A model generated the notes under the pieces. That model searched no databases. It was not told the DNA's origin and worked only from the letters and a program-made list of their open reading frames with translations. Positions 18,337 through 27,594 of a DNA stretch of 64,000 nt are shown piece by piece (the stretch's first letter is position 1; each line of letters opens with the position of its first letter). Origin of the DNA: Rhizobacter sp. OV335 (GTDB lineage Bacteria; Pseudomonadota; Gammaproteobacteria; Burkholderiales; Burkholderiaceae_C); contig NZ_FRCQ01000001.1 of the NCBI RefSeq assembly GCF_900142965.1, forward strand, positions 124,001-188,000, in the 5' to 3' direction. A program made the translations under genes and the position numbers.

Positions 18337-19559
18337 GAGATCTCCAGATGGGGGACTGCGGTGACAAACTTGCCGCCCCAGTCGCGGATATAAGAAAGCT
18401 GGGCAGTGACTTCGGTGCGCAGGTTCCACGGCAGGATCACGACGTAGTCGGGCCGGGTCTGCTTCAGATGCGCCTCGTCGACGATCGGAATGCGGCAGCC
18501 GGGCAGGTACTTGTCCTGCTTGGCCGGATTGCGGTCGACGACCCAGGGCAGCAGGTTGGAACGCACGCCGGCATAGTTCAGCAGCGTGTTGCCCTTCGCG
18601 GCGGCGCCGTACGCACCGACGCGCTTGCCGTCGCGCTTGGCCTGGATCAGGAAGCTCATCAGCTCGTCCTTGATCGTGTTGGCCCGTTCCTGGAAGCCAG
18701 CGTAGTACCCGGCGGATGCCACACCCGCGCCGCTCTCGCGTTCCAGCAGTGCTGCCAGCGCCGCCGTGCGTTCGCGGCGGCCGGTGTCGGCCCGCTGTGC
18801 AAACACTCGCAGGCTGCCGCCGTGCGTCGGCAGTTCCTGTACGTCGAACACCTGCAGCCCGTTTCTGGCGAAGATGGTGTCGACGGCCGTCAACGAGAGG
18901 TAGGAGAAGTGCTCGTGATAGATCGTGTCGAACTGGCACTGCTCGACCAGCCGCATCAGGTGCGGGAATTCGAAGGTCGACACCCCGTCGGCCTTCAGCA
19001 CGCGAGCGAAGCCCGCCACGAAGTCGTTGATGTCCGGCACGTGGGCCAGGACGTTGTTCGCCGCCGTGAGGTCGGCCGAGCGACTCTGCGCGACGAGCCG
19101 GTCGGCGAGCGCGACGCCGAAGAATTCTTCCAGCACCTCGATGCCCTTCTCGCGTGCCGCGGCCGCCGTGCTCGCGGTCGGTTCGACGCCGAGGCAGGGA
19201 ATGCCGCGCTGCTTCACGTACTGCAGCAGGTAGCCGTCGTTGGAGGCGACCTCGATCACGTGCGATTGCGCACCGAGTTCGAAACGCTGTGCCATGGCAG
19301 AGACGTACTCGTCGGCATGCTTGAGCCAGCTGGTCGAGAACGAGCTGAAGTACGCATAGTCGCTCGAAAACATCTCGGAGAAGTGGGCATAGTCCTCGGT
19401 CTGCACCAGCCAGCAATTGGTGCAGGTGTACACGCGCAGCGGATACCACTTCTCGGGGCCGCGCAGGGCGGCCGCGGTGACGTACGAGTTCGACGGTGGC
19501 GAGGTCTCGAGGTCAATGAACTGCAGCGTGACGGCTGCTTGGCAATGGCGGCATTTCAT
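18333..19559 (-). CDS. Zinc-finger sugar C-methyltransferase (NovU/TylCIII type)
   Basis: A 408-aa three-part methyltransferase. The N-terminal zinc-binding domain has cysteine pairs C3/C6 and C46/C49 (CTNCW). The SAM domain carries VIEVASNDGYLLQYV (about 98-112). The C-terminal Methyltransf_14-type domain contains GAYGAAAKGNTLLNY. Members methylate a carbon, commonly C-3, of a nucleotide-bound 4-keto-6-deoxy sugar. It lies 2 bp after the 3,5-epimerase gene and overlaps the aminotransferase, which fits a branched-chain sugar pathway acting on a CDP-4-keto intermediate. Confidence 0.87.
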   Translation of the reverse strand: MKCRHCQAAVTLQFIDLETSPPSNSYVTAAALRGPEKWYPLRVYTCTNCWLVQTEDYAHFSEMFSSDYAYFSSFSTSWLKHADEYVSAMAQRFELGAQSHVIEVASNDGYLLQYVKQRGIPCLGVEPTASTAAAAREKGIEVLEEFFGVALADRLVAQSRSADLTAANNVLAHVPDINDFVAGFARVLKADGVSTFEFPHLMRLVEQCQFDTIYHEHFSYLSLTAVDTIFARNGLQVFDVQELPTHGGSLRVFAQRADTGRRERTAALAALLERESGAGVASAGYYAGFQERANTIKDELMSFLIQAKRDGKRVGAYGAAAKGNTLLNYAGVRSNLLPWVVDRNPAKQDKYLPGCRIPIVDEAHLKQTRPDYVVILPWNLRTEVTAQLSYIRDWGGKFVTAVPHLEIS

Positions 19560-19561
19560 CG

Positions 19562-20116
19562 TCAGATCCCGGTGAATTCGGAGGTGATGAGCGGGTGGTT
19601 GGCGTCGCGATCGGACAGGTCCGTGAACGGCAGCGGCCAATCGATCGCGAGCCGAGGATCGCGAACGTTCAACGCGGCCTCCGCAGCCGCGGCGTAGGGC
19701 CGGGAGTGCAGGTAGATCAGCTCGCAGTCGTCGCTCAGGGTCTGGAAACCATGTGCGAAGCCCTGTGGTACCAGCAGGCTGTGCGCGTTGCCGGCCGACA
19801 GGATCTCGGCGTGCCACTGCAGGAAGGTCGGCGAGCCGCGGCGCAGGTCGACCGCGACGTCGAAGATCTCGCCACGCAGGCAGCTGATGAACTTGTCCTC
19901 GGCGTGTGGCGGGTGCTGGAAGTGCAGGCCACGTACCGCGCCTTTGCGAGCCGTGAACGTGTGGTTGATCTGCGCGATCGGCATCCTGAAGCCTGCCTCG
20001 GCCAGCTCGTCGGCACAGAAGAAGCGGCTGAAGAAGCCGCGCGCATCTTGCGCACGCTGCCGCTCGACGAGCACCAGGCCCGCCAGCGGCGTGTGGGTGA
20101 ACATGAATCTCGGCAT
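19562..20116 (-). CDS. rfbC: dTDP-4-dehydrorhamnose 3,5-epimerase-like protein (RmlC cupin)
   Basis: A 184-aa cupin-fold epimerase. It shows GFFSRFFCADELAEAG, the catalytic histidine H65 in VRGLHFQHPP, FDVAVDLRRGSPTF and VPQGFAHGF, all characteristic of RmlC/RfbC. Because no rmlA/B/D genes are nearby and the adjacent genes make CDP-4-keto-6-deoxyglucose, it probably epimerises C-3 and/or C-5 of a CDP-linked keto sugar rather than dTDP-rhamnose precursor. It lies 9 bp downstream of rfbG. Confidence 0.88.
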   Translation of the reverse strand: MPRFMFTHTPLAGLVLVERQRAQDARGFFSRFFCADELAEAGFRMPIAQINHTFTARKGAVRGLHFQHPPHAEDKFISCLRGEIFDVAVDLRRGSPTFLQWHAEILSAGNAHSLLVPQGFAHGFQTLSDDCELIYLHSRPYAAAAEAALNVRDPRLAIDWPLPFTDLSDRDANHPLITSEFTGI

Positions 20117-20125
20117 GCGCAGGTC

Positions 20126-21193
20126 TCAGGACGGCGGGTGCGCCTGGTGCTCGGCGATCTGTTCGAGGCTGAAGCCTCGCATGTCGCGGCCAGCCGTCCA
20201 CGCAAGATGCCAGTCCACCGTCCGGCGCAGCGCTTCGGGCAATGTCCAGCGCGGGGCCCATTGCAGCCGCGCGCGCGCCTTGCTGCTGTCTAGCTTCAGG
20301 AAGCCTGCCTCGTGCAGTTGCTCGCCGCCCGGCTGGTGCCAGTGTGTACCGGGCATCTGCGCGGTCAGATGGTCGAGCAGCCAGCGCACCGGCTTTGCAT
20401 CTTCCTCGCCCGGGCCGAAGTTCCAGGGCTCGGCGAACGCCTGGCCGTGCGTGATCAAGTGCTCTGCCAATGCGAGGTAGCCCGACAACGGTTCGAGCAC
20501 GTGCTGCCAGGGCCGGGTCGCGTCGGGAAAGCGCACCTCGAGCGCGCGGCCGGCCTGGGCGGAACGGAAGAAGTCCGGGATCAGGCGATCGCCAGCCCAG
20601 TCGCCGCCGCCGATCACGTTGCCGGCGCGCGCACTGCCGAGCGCCACCCCAGCATTCGCTAGGAAGGAGGCGCGATAGGCAGAGGTGACGAGTTCGGCGC
20701 ACCCCTTGCTGTTGGAGTAGGGGTCATGGCCGCCCATCGGTTCCGACTCGCGGTAGCCCCAGACCCACTCCTTGTTTTCGTAGCACTTGTCGGTCGTCAC
20801 GTTGACCACCGCTTTCACGGTCTTGCAGGAGCGCACGGCCTCCAGCAGGTGGACGGTGCCCATCACGTTGACCGCATAGGTCTCGACCGGTTCGCGGTAG
20901 GACGCGCGCACGAGCGGTTGGGCGGCCAGGTGCAGCACGATGTCCGGCTCGGCATTGCGCAACGCCTTCGCGAGCGTGTCGGCGTCGCGGATGTCGCCAA
21001 TGGTGTGGCTGGCCAAACCGTCGGCCACACGTGCCACGCTGAAGAAATCGGGATCGGTCGGCGGCTGCAATGCAAAGCCATGCACCCGGGCGCCCAGGCT
21101 GGTCAGCCACAGGGCCAGCCAACCGCCCTTGAAACCCGTGTGCCCGGTCAGGAAGACCGACCGGTCGCGCCAGAACGAGGGATTCACTTCCAC
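20126..21193 (-). CDS. rfbG: CDP-glucose 4,6-dehydratase
   Basis: A 355-aa extended SDR converting CDP-D-glucose to CDP-4-keto-6-deoxy-D-glucose. Evidence: the NAD motif FLTGHTGFKGGWLALWL, AAQPLVRASYREPVET, VNVTTDKCYENKEWVWGYRE and the YxxxK site in DPYSNSKGCAELV, which are near-diagnostic for RfbG/DdhB. It overlaps the rfbF stop by 10 bp. It provides the first committed keto sugar of the CDP branch. No CDP-4-keto-6-deoxyglucose-3-dehydrase (DdhC) is visible, so the route is probably not towards 3,6-dideoxyhexoses. Confidence 0.95.
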   Translation of the reverse strand: MEVNPSFWRDRSVFLTGHTGFKGGWLALWLTSLGARVHGFALQPPTDPDFFSVARVADGLASHTIGDIRDADTLAKALRNAEPDIVLHLAAQPLVRASYREPVETYAVNVMGTVHLLEAVRSCKTVKAVVNVTTDKCYENKEWVWGYRESEPMGGHDPYSNSKGCAELVTSAYRASFLANAGVALGSARAGNVIGGGDWAGDRLIPDFFRSAQAGRALEVRFPDATRPWQHVLEPLSGYLALAEHLITHGQAFAEPWNFGPGEEDAKPVRWLLDHLTAQMPGTHWHQPGGEQLHEAGFLKLDSSKARARLQWAPRWTLPEALRRTVDWHLAWTAGRDMRGFSLEQIAEHQAHPPS

Positions 21194-21957
21194 ACCTTCC
21201 AGGGGGCATTGCCGGTGGCCCAGAGCTGCTCGAGGTGGGTCTTGTCGCGCAGCGTGTCCATCGGCTGCCAGAAACCGCTGTGCTCGAAGGCCTTCAGTTG
21301 GCCGCTTTCAGCAAGGTGTGTGAGCGGCTCGGACTCCCACACGGTATCGTCGCCGGCGACGTGCTCGATGCATGAGGGGGACAACACGAAGAAGCCGCCG
21401 TTGATCCACCCACCGTCGCCGCGCGGCTTCTCGACGAAGCCTCGGACGGTGGACCCTTCCATCGAGAGCGCACCGTACCGACCCGCCGGCTGGACCGCCG
21501 TGACCGTCGCCTGCTTGCCGTGCGTGCGATGGAAGGCCACCAGTTTGCCGATATCGATGTCGGCCACACCGTCGCCATAGGTGAAGCAGAACGCCTCTTC
21601 ATCGCGCACATGCTCGGCGACGCGGCCCAGTCGGCCACCAGTCATCGTCTCGTCGCCGGTGTCGACCAGCGTCACGCGCCACGGCTCGGCCTTGCGCTGG
21701 TGCACGTGCATCGTGTTCTTCTCCATGTCGAACGTGACGTCGGACATGTGCAGGAAGTAGTTGGCGAAGTACTCCTTGATGACGTAGCCCTTGTAGCCGC
21801 AGCAGATGACGAAGTCATTGATGCCGTGTGCCGAGTAGATCTTCATGATGTGCCACAGGATCGGCTTGCCGCCGACCTCCACCATGGGCTTGGGCTTCAA
21901 GTGCGTTTCTTCCGAAATGCGCGTTCCGAGTCCGCCGGCGAGGATGACTGCCTTCAA
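21184..21957 (-). CDS. rfbF: Glucose-1-phosphate cytidylyltransferase
   Basis: A 257-aa nucleotidyltransferase making CDP-glucose from CTP and glucose-1-phosphate. The N-terminus KAVILAGGLGTRISEETHLK, the FCFTYGDGVADIDI metal site and the RGFVEKPRGDGGWINGGFFV region match RfbF/DdhA. The start is TTG at 21957: the conserved KAVILAGG begins right after it, AGGAG lies about 10 bases upstream, and no ATG fits. The TTG overlaps the stop codon of the MarR-type regulator (TTGA), suggesting translational coupling of regulator and pathway entry enzyme. Confidence 0.95.
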   Translation of the reverse strand: MKAVILAGGLGTRISEETHLKPKPMVEVGGKPILWHIMKIYSAHGINDFVICCGYKGYVIKEYFANYFLHMSDVTFDMEKNTMHVHQRKAEPWRVTLVDTGDETMTGGRLGRVAEHVRDEEAFCFTYGDGVADIDIGKLVAFHRTHGKQATVTAVQPAGRYGALSMEGSTVRGFVEKPRGDGGWINGGFFVLSPSCIEHVAGDDTVWESEPLTHLAESGQLKAFEHSGFWQPMDTLRDKTHLEQLWATGNAPWKVWK

Positions 21958-22364
21958 GGATGTGCTCCTGTGCTTTTGCGAGATTGAGGTTGGGCCCCCT
22001 CGGCGTCCGCCTGCGCGGTGAGTTCGTCGCGCAAGAGCTTGATCTGCATGCGCAACGCTTCGTACTCGGCTTCCTTGTGAGCCAGGAACGAGCGTGTCAG
22101 CTGCAGCCGGCTGTTCACGCCGCTGGGTGTGAGGACGTACAGGTAGCCGAGCTTGTGGTCGCTGCGTTGGAAGTTCTTGGCCTTCACCCACCCTTTTTTC
22201 AGCAGGGCCTTGAGCAGGTAGTGGGTCTTTCCCACGCTCACGCCCATCGCCGCTGCCAACTGGCGCTGCGAGAAGTCCGGATGGCTTTCGAGCAGGCGCA
22301 GCAGCTCCATGTGCCCTTGCTGCGTGCCGGCATCGAGATCGGAAGGGGGAGGGGGTGCGTTCAT
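21954..22364 (-). CDS. EPS-associated MarR-family transcriptional regulator
   Basis: A 136-aa winged-helix protein. Residues about 18-80 form the helix-turn-helix (SQRQLAAAMGVSVGKTHYLL then KALLKKGWVKAKNF), followed by a basic coiled-coil-like C-terminus (EAEYEALRMQIKLLRDEL). This matches the MarR-like regulators known from EPS loci. It is the first gene of the minus-strand operon and is coupled to rfbF by a 4-bp overlap, so it probably controls its own operon. The 97-bp divergent gap to the helicase gene contains a TATAGAAT-like -10 for this direction (complement of 22378-22385). Confidence 0.85.
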   Translation of the reverse strand: MNAPPPPSDLDAGTQQGHMELLRLLESHPDFSQRQLAAAMGVSVGKTHYLLKALLKKGWVKAKNFQRSDHKLGYLYVLTPSGVNSRLQLTRSFLAHKEAEYEALRMQIKLLRDELTAQADAEGAQPQSRKSTGAHP

Positions 22365-22461
22365 GGGTTGAACGCAGATTCTATATGCCTGATCGCAGGG
22401 CTTTTGCGACCCCTGAATTTCTCGGGAAAGGGCTGCACGCAGTCCGGAGGATAATCCGTGG

Positions 22462-24000
<1,539 letters not shown>

Positions 24001-24001
24001 A

Positions 24002-24017
24002 GGCCGGTCAACCGGCC
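24002..24017. terminator. Perfect hairpin between convergent rhlE and the RsmI-like gene
   Basis: GGCCGGT (24002-24008) and ACCGGCC (24011-24017) form a 7-bp perfect inverted repeat with a 2-nt spacer. It begins immediately after the rhlE stop, and the stop codon of the minus-strand gene lies across its centre. There is no T-run, so termination activity is inferred from position only. Confidence 0.4.
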
Positions 24018-24769
24018 AGCAGCGAGAACACGGCCGGCACGTCGTTCGGCAACTCGGCCGGCTGGCTGCGCCAGCGGGCCACCGTGTCGCTGCGCGTCCA
24101 GGCGCCGGCCAGCGTCAACCCGCAGCTGACCGACAGGCGGGTGTCCGGGTTCAGCGTGGCGAGCAGGGCTGCCAGCAGCGACGCATTCCGGTACGGCGTC
24201 TCGATCATCAGCTGGGTCTGCCGGAACTTGCGCGACAGCGCTTCCAGCTCGCGCAAGCGGCTCGTGCGCTGCGCCGCATCCACCGGCACGTAGCCGACGA
24301 ACGCGAAGCTCTGCCCATTCAGCCCGCTCGCGCCCAGCGCCATCAGCAGCGAACTCGGGCCGGACAGCGGCACGACGCGGATAGCCAGCGCATGCGCGGC
24401 GCTCACCAGGTCGGACCCCGGATCGGCAATGGCCGGCAGCCCGGCCTCCGAGATCAACCCGATGTCGTGTCCGTCGATCGCCGGCGCGAGCAGCGACTTC
24501 AGGTCGGGCGGCGGGCCGGCGTCGCGGCCCTTCGGCGGCCTCGGCAGTTCGACGATCGAGATCTCCTGCAGCGGCCGCGCAAGCGGCTGGATCGCATCCA
24601 CCCGCTTCAGGAAGGCGCGTGTCGTTTTCGCGTTCTCCGCGACCCAGTGGGTCAGGACCGCAGCCGTGCGCAACACACCGGCAGGCAGCACCTCGCGCAG
24701 GTCGCAGTCGGCCGACACGCCGAAATCCAGCGTGTTGGGCACCAGGAAAAGCTGACCGGGCGTCGCCAT
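24008..24769 (-). CDS. RsmI-like tetrapyrrole-methylase-family SAM-dependent methyltransferase
   Basis: A 253-aa member of the tetrapyrrole (corrin/porphyrin) methylase superfamily. It has GLISEAGLPAIADPGSDLV and VPLSGPSSLLMALGASGL, the two signatures shared with RsmI (16S rRNA C1402 2'-O-methyltransferase). It lacks RsmI's usual N-terminal GTLYVVPTPIGN; instead it starts MATPGQLFLVPNTLDFG. It is therefore a paralogue, commonly placed next to maf in Betaproteobacteria. The substrate is unknown. It is 3 bp downstream of maf in the same direction. Confidence 0.83.
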   Translation of the reverse strand: MATPGQLFLVPNTLDFGVSADCDLREVLPAGVLRTAAVLTHWVAENAKTTRAFLKRVDAIQPLARPLQEISIVELPRPPKGRDAGPPPDLKSLLAPAIDGHDIGLISEAGLPAIADPGSDLVSAAHALAIRVVPLSGPSSLLMALGASGLNGQSFAFVGYVPVDAAQRTSRLRELEALSRKFRQTQLMIETPYRNASLLAALLATLNPDTRLSVSCGLTLAGAWTRSDTVARWRSQPAELPNDVPAVFSLLAG

Positions 24770-24772
24770 CGA

Positions 24773-25366
24773 TCAGGCGGCCAGCGGGTCGATGCCGGCC
24801 TGGCGCAGCAACTCGCCGGTACGGATCAGCGGCAGGCCGATCAGGGCCGTCGGGTCGTCGGATTCGATCGCGGTCAGCAGCGTGATGCCCAGGCCTTCGG
24901 ACTTGGCGCTGCCGGCGCAGTCGTAGGGTTGCTCGGCGCGCAGGTAGTGCTCGATCTCGTCATCCGACAGCGCGCGGAAGCGCACCCGCACCGGCACCAG
25001 CGCCGAGGCCTCGAAGCCGGCCTGCCGATGCACCACGGCGACGGCGGTCTGGAACACGATCGACTTGCCGCGCATCGACCGCAGCTGCGCGACCGCGCGC
25101 TCGTGGTTGCCGGGCTTGCCGACCGGCGTGCCGTCGAGGTCGGCCACCTGGTCGGAGCCGATCACGACCGCGTTCGGCGCCTGGGCCGCGACGGCGTGGG
25201 CCTTCGCGAGGGCCAGCCGCAGCGCCAGCGCGGCCGGGGCTTCACCGTCCCGCGGCGTTTCGTCGACGTCGGGCGCGCGCACCTCGAACGGCAGCCGCAG
25301 GCGCTCGAGGAGTTCCCGCCGGTAGCGCGAGGTCGAGCCGAGGATCAGCGAGGGGCGTGGGGTCAT
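24773..25366 (-). CDS. maf: Maf/YceF-type nucleotide pyrophosphatase
   Basis: A 197-aa Maf-like house-cleaning pyrophosphatase. Signatures: LILGSTSRYRRELLERL at the start, VIGSDQVADLDGTPVGKPG, and AGSAKSEGLG near the C-terminus. The combination resembles the YceF subgroup, which hydrolyses m7GTP, rather than the dTTP/UTP-specific YhdE group. The subgroup call rests on motif resemblance only. It is divergent from yceD with 41 bp between starts. Confidence 0.9.
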   Translation of the reverse strand: MTPRPSLILGSTSRYRRELLERLRLPFEVRAPDVDETPRDGEAPAALALRLALAKAHAVAAQAPNAVVIGSDQVADLDGTPVGKPGNHERAVAQLRSMRGKSIVFQTAVAVVHRQAGFEASALVPVRVRFRALSDDEIEHYLRAEQPYDCAGSAKSEGLGITLLTAIESDDPTALIGLPLIRTGELLRQAGIDPLAA

Positions 25367-25394
25367 GCCGCGGATTCTCCCATCGCGCGCGCCC

Positions 25395-25407
25395 GTACAC
25401 TGGGCGG
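25395..25407 (+). promoter_or_regulatory. Possible leaderless promoter of yceD
   Basis: TACACT (25395-25400) lies 7 bases before the yceD ATG, so a start of transcription about 7 bases after it would give a leaderless or nearly leaderless mRNA. No Shine-Dalgarno is present before the ATG, which fits. No convincing -35 was found at the right distance, so this is weak. Confidence 0.3.
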
Positions 25408-25953
25408 ATGAAGTCCCGAGTCACCGATCCCCGCCACCTGGAAGTCGAGGCATTCGCCCAGGAATCCGTCCGGCTCGAAGGCCACTGGCCGCAAGACGAG
25501 CTGCTTCGCCTGAAGCAAAGCACCTTGCCCGAAAGCCGGGCCGATGTCGCCTGGGTGGTCCAGGGCGAGAGCCGCGAAGCGCGCGGCGGCGCCGCCGAGA
25601 ACTGGCTGCATCTGACAGCCGAAACCTCGGTGACCTTGCAATGCCAGCGCTGCCTGTCGGCGATGACGGCCCCGCTGGCCATCGAGAGTTCATTCCAGTT
25701 CGTGGCCGGCGAAGACGCGGCCGCGGCGCTCGATGCTGACAGCGAGCACGACGTGCTGGCGCTGACCCGCGAGCTGGACCTGCTCACGCTGGTGGAAGAC
25801 GAGTTGCTGCTGGCGCTGCCGATCGTGCCGCGCCACGAGCACTGCCCGCAGCCGCTGGCGGTGCCGGTCTCCGAGGAGGAGGTGGCGGCTGAGAAAGAGG
25901 CTCACCCGTTCGCGGCACTCGCTGCCTTGAAGCGCGGCCAGCTTCCCAATTGA
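25408..25953 (+). CDS. yceD: YceD/DUF177 family protein
   Basis: A 181-aa DUF177 protein with the hallmark cysteine pair in VTLQCQRCLSAM (about residues 74-85) and the acidic LTLVEDELLLALPIVPRHE region. In most bacteria yceD precedes rpmF, and the family is linked to 23S rRNA accumulation. The ATG at 25408 was chosen because it matches the family N-terminus; it has no clear ribosome-binding site. rpmF follows 168 bp downstream. Confidence 0.92.
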   Translation: MKSRVTDPRHLEVEAFAQESVRLEGHWPQDELLRLKQSTLPESRADVAWVVQGESREARGGAAENWLHLTAETSVTLQCQRCLSAMTAPLAIESSFQFVAGEDAAAALDADSEHDVLALTRELDLLTLVEDELLLALPIVPRHEHCPQPLAVPVSEEEVAAEKEAHPFAALAALKRGQLPN

Positions 25954-25971
25954 TCCGGGGCTGGGAGCACA

Positions 25972-25980
25972 TGCTAGAAT
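25972..25980 (+). promoter_or_regulatory. Extended -10 promoter candidate upstream of rpmF
   Basis: TGCTAGAAT is an extended -10 element (TGn plus TAGAAT, 25975-25980). A TTGATC sits 19 bp upstream at 25950-25955, overlapping the end of yceD. The transcript would have a leader of about 135 nt before rpmF. Spacing is longer than ideal. Confidence 0.45.
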
Positions 25981-26121
25981 CGTAGGCTTTTTCGTCAAAG
26001 CGTTGATTGCGTCCCCGGAAGATCTCTGGAGACCTCAGCGCGCCCCGCCTGGCTCCTGAGAGAGCGTGTCGGGATGTGGCATCGCGACGTGTACAGAGCC
26101 TCAGGCTCAAGGAGAATTTTC

Positions 26122-26304
26122 ATGGCCGTTCAGCAAAACAAGAAGTCGCCCTCGAAGCGCGGCATGCACCGTGCGCACAATGCCCTGGCCACGCCGGGCA
26201 CCGCGATCGAGCCGACCACGGGCGAATCGCACCTGCGTCACCACATCAGCCCCACCGGTTTCTACCGTGGGCGCAAGGTGCTGAAGACCAAGGCTGACGC
26301 CTGA
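26122..26304 (+). CDS. rpmF: 50S ribosomal protein L32
   Basis: A 60-aa protein starting [19 protein letters not shown], the universal bacterial L32 N-terminus, with [15 protein letters not shown] at the C-terminus. AAGGAG-type ribosome-binding site 8-12 bases upstream. It lacks the zinc-binding cysteines, as is usual for proteobacterial L32. It is followed by a strong hairpin and then plsX, the conserved yceD-rpmF-plsX-fab order. Confidence 0.97.
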   Translation: MAVQQNKKSPSKRGMHRAHNALATPGTAIEPTTGESHLRHHISPTGFYRGRKVLKTKADA

Positions 26305-26386
26305 GTCGGTTGTCGCGCACTTCCGCCGGTCCGCGCCCTGTCGCGGCCAAGGCATGATGCGTGAACCCTGCGAGACCTTGCCCCGA

Positions 26387-26428
26387 CCCGGCCTGCGGCC
26401 CGCCGCAGTGCCGGGTGTTTGTCTTTCT
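26387..26428 (+). terminator. Hairpin terminator or attenuator between rpmF and plsX
   Basis: A 12-bp stem, CCCGGCCTGCGG (26387-26398) with CCGCAG (26403-26408) and GCCGGG (26410-26415), has a 4-nt CCCG loop and one bulged T, followed by the T-rich TGTTTGTCTTTCT. This has the form of an intrinsic terminator. Because plsX and the fab genes follow in the same direction, it probably limits read-through from the highly expressed L32 gene. Confidence 0.65.
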
Positions 26429-26481
26429 GGCGGTGGCTGCTTCGGCGGCTGCTGCCTGAGTTCGCTGCCGCTCCTGTGTCC

Positions 26482-27594
26482 ATGAACCCGATGTCGCCGC
26501 CCGCCGCGACCGATGTCATTCGCCTGTCTGTCGACTGCATGGGCGGCGATCACGGTCCCTCCGTCACGCTGCCCGCCTGCCGCGCCTTTCTGGCCGCCCA
26601 CCCGCTGGCCGAGGTGGTGATGGTCGGTCGTGCCGAGGCGCTCGCGCCGGCCGCTGGCTGGGAGCGCTGCCATCTGGTGGCAGCCACCGAGGTCGTCGAG
26701 ATGGATGACGCGGTCGAGGTGGCGCTGCGCCGCAAGAAAGATTCGTCGCTGCGTGTGGCACTGATGCAGCTGAAGGCCGGCGCTGACGGTCAGGCGCCGC
26801 GCGCGCATGCCTGTGTGTCCGCCGGCAACACCGGTGCGCTGATGGCGGTCGCGCGCTACCTGCTGAAGACGCTCGAGGGCATCGACCGCCCCGCCATCGC
26901 CGCGGTGATGCCCAACCAGAAAGACGGCTACACGACCGTGCTCGATCTCGGTGCCAATGTGGACTGCAGCGCGGAACACCTGCTGCAGTTCGCGGTGATG
27001 GGCAGTGCGCTGGTCGCGGCGGTCGACGGCAAGGAGAACCCGAGCGTCGGCCTGCTGAACATCGGCGAGGAAGTCATCAAGGGCAACGAGACGATCAAGC
27101 GCGCCGGCGAGTTGCTGCGCGCCGCGGCCGAAGGCGGCCACGTCAACTTCCACGGCAATGTCGAAGGCAACGACATCTTCAAGGGCACGACCGACATCGT
27201 CGTCTGCGACGGCTTCGTCGGCAATGTCGCGCTGAAGACCGCCGAAGGCCTCGCGTCGATGCTGTCGAGCTTCATCAAGCAGGAATTCACGCGCAACATC
27301 TTCACGAAGATGGCCGCGCTGGTGGCGCTGCCGGTGCTGAACCACTTCAAGCACCGTGTCGACCACCGCCGCTACAGCGGCGGCGCGCTGCTCGGCCTGC
27401 GCGGCCTGGTGTTCAAGGCGCACGGATCGTCCGATGCCTATGCGTTCGAGCAGGCCTTGAATCGGGCTTATGATGCGGCCCGCAATCACTTGCTGGATCG
27501 GGTGCACGACCGGATTCGCGATTCGCTGCATGCCTTGCCCACCCCTGCAAGTGCAAGCGGTGCAACGCCCGACGGTGCCGCCCTCGCTGCATGA
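26482..27594 (+). CDS. plsX: Phosphate acyltransferase PlsX
   Basis: A 370-aa acyl-ACP:phosphate acyltransferase producing acyl-phosphate for phospholipid synthesis. Signatures: [17 protein letters not shown] at the N-terminus, [31 protein letters not shown] and [15 protein letters not shown]. The ATG at 26482 was chosen; a second ATG three codons later is equally possible and no clear ribosome-binding site decides. Its stop overlaps the fabH start by 4 bp. Confidence 0.95.
   Translation: MNPMSPPAATDVIRLSVDCMGGDHGPSVTLPACRAFLAAHPLAEVVMVGRAEALAPAAGWERCHLVAATEVVEMDDAVEVALRRKKDSSLRVALMQLKAGADGQAPRAHACVSAGNTGALMAVARYLLKTLEGIDRPAIAAVMPNQKDGYTTVLDLGANVDCSAEHLLQFAVMGSALVAAVDGKENPSVGLLNIGEEVIKGNETIKRAGELLRAAAEGGHVNFHGNVEGNDIFKGTTDIVVCDGFVGNVALKTAEGLASMLSSFIKQEFTRNIFTKMAALVALPVLNHFKHRVDHRRYSGGALLGLRGLVFKAHGSSDAYAFEQALNRAYDAARNHLLDRVHDRIRDSLHALPTPASASGATPDGAALAA

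Noticed and set aside
18348-19697. 449-codon open frame opposite the C-methyltransferase and epimerase genes
   Set aside because: Antisense shadow; the minus-strand genes have complete family motifs and tight operon spacing.
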